DNA of 5,564 bases from Bacteroidota bacterium (GTDB taxonomy: Bacteria > Bacteroidota > Bacteroidia > Chitinophagales > Chitinophagaceae). The notes beneath the pieces are model-generated. The model ran no database searches. It saw nothing but the letters and a program-made list of their open reading frames with translations, and had not been told where the DNA came from. Each line of letters begins with the position of its first letter. Positions within the stretch are counted from its first letter, which is position 1. Location of the stretch: NCBI GenBank assembly GCA_023433755.1, contig JAEYUA010000257.1, forward strand, positions 1-5,564. The letters are read 5' to 3'. This document shows, piece after piece, positions 5,460 through 5,564 of the stretch. Both the position numbers and the translations under genes were made by a program.

Positions 5460-5564
5460 CTGTTTAACAGATGGGCCCGATGGTTTCTCGCACTAACCGG
5501 GTGATAGTCAGGCTCCATCTGAAAAATATGTTTCCACAGCAGGGGGAAACATAAGGGGGCTCAA
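5460..5564 (+). ncRNA. Candidate structured leader or small RNA, running to the window edge
   Basis: Just after a -7 promoter match, two strong hairpins follow one another. Hairpin 1 pairs CAGATGGGCC (5468-5477) with GGCTCCATCTG (5511-5521), 10 bp with one bulged T at 5514. Its interior can form a smaller GGTT/AACC stem (5482-5485 with 5495-5498). Hairpin 2 pairs TATGTTTCC (5527-5535) with GGAAACATA (5545-5553) across a 9-base loop. A purine run AAGGGGG (5553-5559) comes next and could be a Shine-Dalgarno for a gene beyond the edge. I could not match it to the tmRNA, RNase P, SRP, or the common riboswitch cores I know. The opposite reading, a terminator on the minus strand, is listed separately. 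Confidence 0.3.
5522..5553 (-). terminator. Possible intrinsic terminator for a minus-strand gene to the right
   Basis: Read on the minus strand, the 9-bp stem TATGTTTCC/GGAAACATA (5553-5527) with a 9-base loop is followed directly by five T (5526-5522). A TGA at 5563-5561 could be the stop of a gene entering from the right. Only four of the nine stem pairs are G-C, so it is a weak terminator. It competes with the rightward structured-RNA reading of the same bases. Confidence 0.3.

Larger units (their letters stand above)
5149..5564. other. Gene-free stretch at the right edge (416 bases)
   Basis: I see no convincing protein gene here on either strand. The stretch holds the long leader and promoter of the small acidic-protein gene (5149-5321), a T-run at 5334-5341, two palindromes (5345-5369), a rightward -7 element and the hairpins at the edge. 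Short open frames such as those at 5471-5554 (plus) and 5224-5268 (minus) lack ribosome-binding sites. Confidence 0.7.

Noticed and set aside
5468..5521. SAM-I riboswitch, suggested by GGCCCGATG
   Set aside because: The rest of the conserved SAM-I core is absent and the helix arrangement does not match.
5471..5554. 27-codon plus-strand open frame (starts MGPMVSRTN)
   Set aside because: There is no Shine-Dalgarno, and the frame is taken up by the two hairpins. A leader peptide cannot be excluded, but nothing supports one.

Overview
This window looks like a piece of a Bacteroidetes chromosome, probably from the Chitinophagaceae or a close relative. That placement is an inference. It rests on the style of the proteins (a short M1 peptidase and a secreted aminopeptidase P, both with type I signal peptides predicted to be cut just before a glutamine), on weak ribosome-binding sites for most genes, and on two matches to the Bacteroidetes -7 promoter element TAnnTTTG. 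No mobile element, CRISPR array, rRNA or tRNA gene was found.

Layout from left to right: (1) 1-1493, minus strand, a zinc M1-family aminopeptidase whose last part runs off the left edge. (2) 1494-1554, a 61-base divergent intergenic region with a perfect 13-base palindrome. (3) 1555-3180, plus strand, a family 5 (oligopeptide/dipeptide) substrate-binding lipoprotein. (4) 3177-4817, minus strand, a secreted Xaa-Pro aminopeptidase (AMP_N plus M24), whose stop codon overlaps that of the binding protein tail to tail. (5) 4818-4881, a short gap with a 12-bp inverted repeat that buries the aminopeptidase start codon. (6) 4882-5148, minus strand, a small acidic protein of unknown function with a strong Shine-Dalgarno sequence. 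(7) 5149-5564, 416 bases without a recognisable protein gene. They hold a likely promoter for the small gene, a pair of adjacent palindromes, a second promoter-like element pointing right, and two strong hairpins at the right edge that could be a structured leader or small RNA on the plus strand.

The three large genes share a theme. An envelope-targeted M1 aminopeptidase, a peptide-binding lipoprotein and an envelope-targeted proline-specific aminopeptidase would together trim and capture peptides outside the cytoplasm. No transporter permease or ATPase is present, so the binding protein is an orphan within this window. The least explained parts are the right-edge RNA-like structure, the start-codon inverted repeat, the 9-base element shared upstream of two genes, and the unknown 88-residue protein. 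I do not see clear evidence of a wholly new system.
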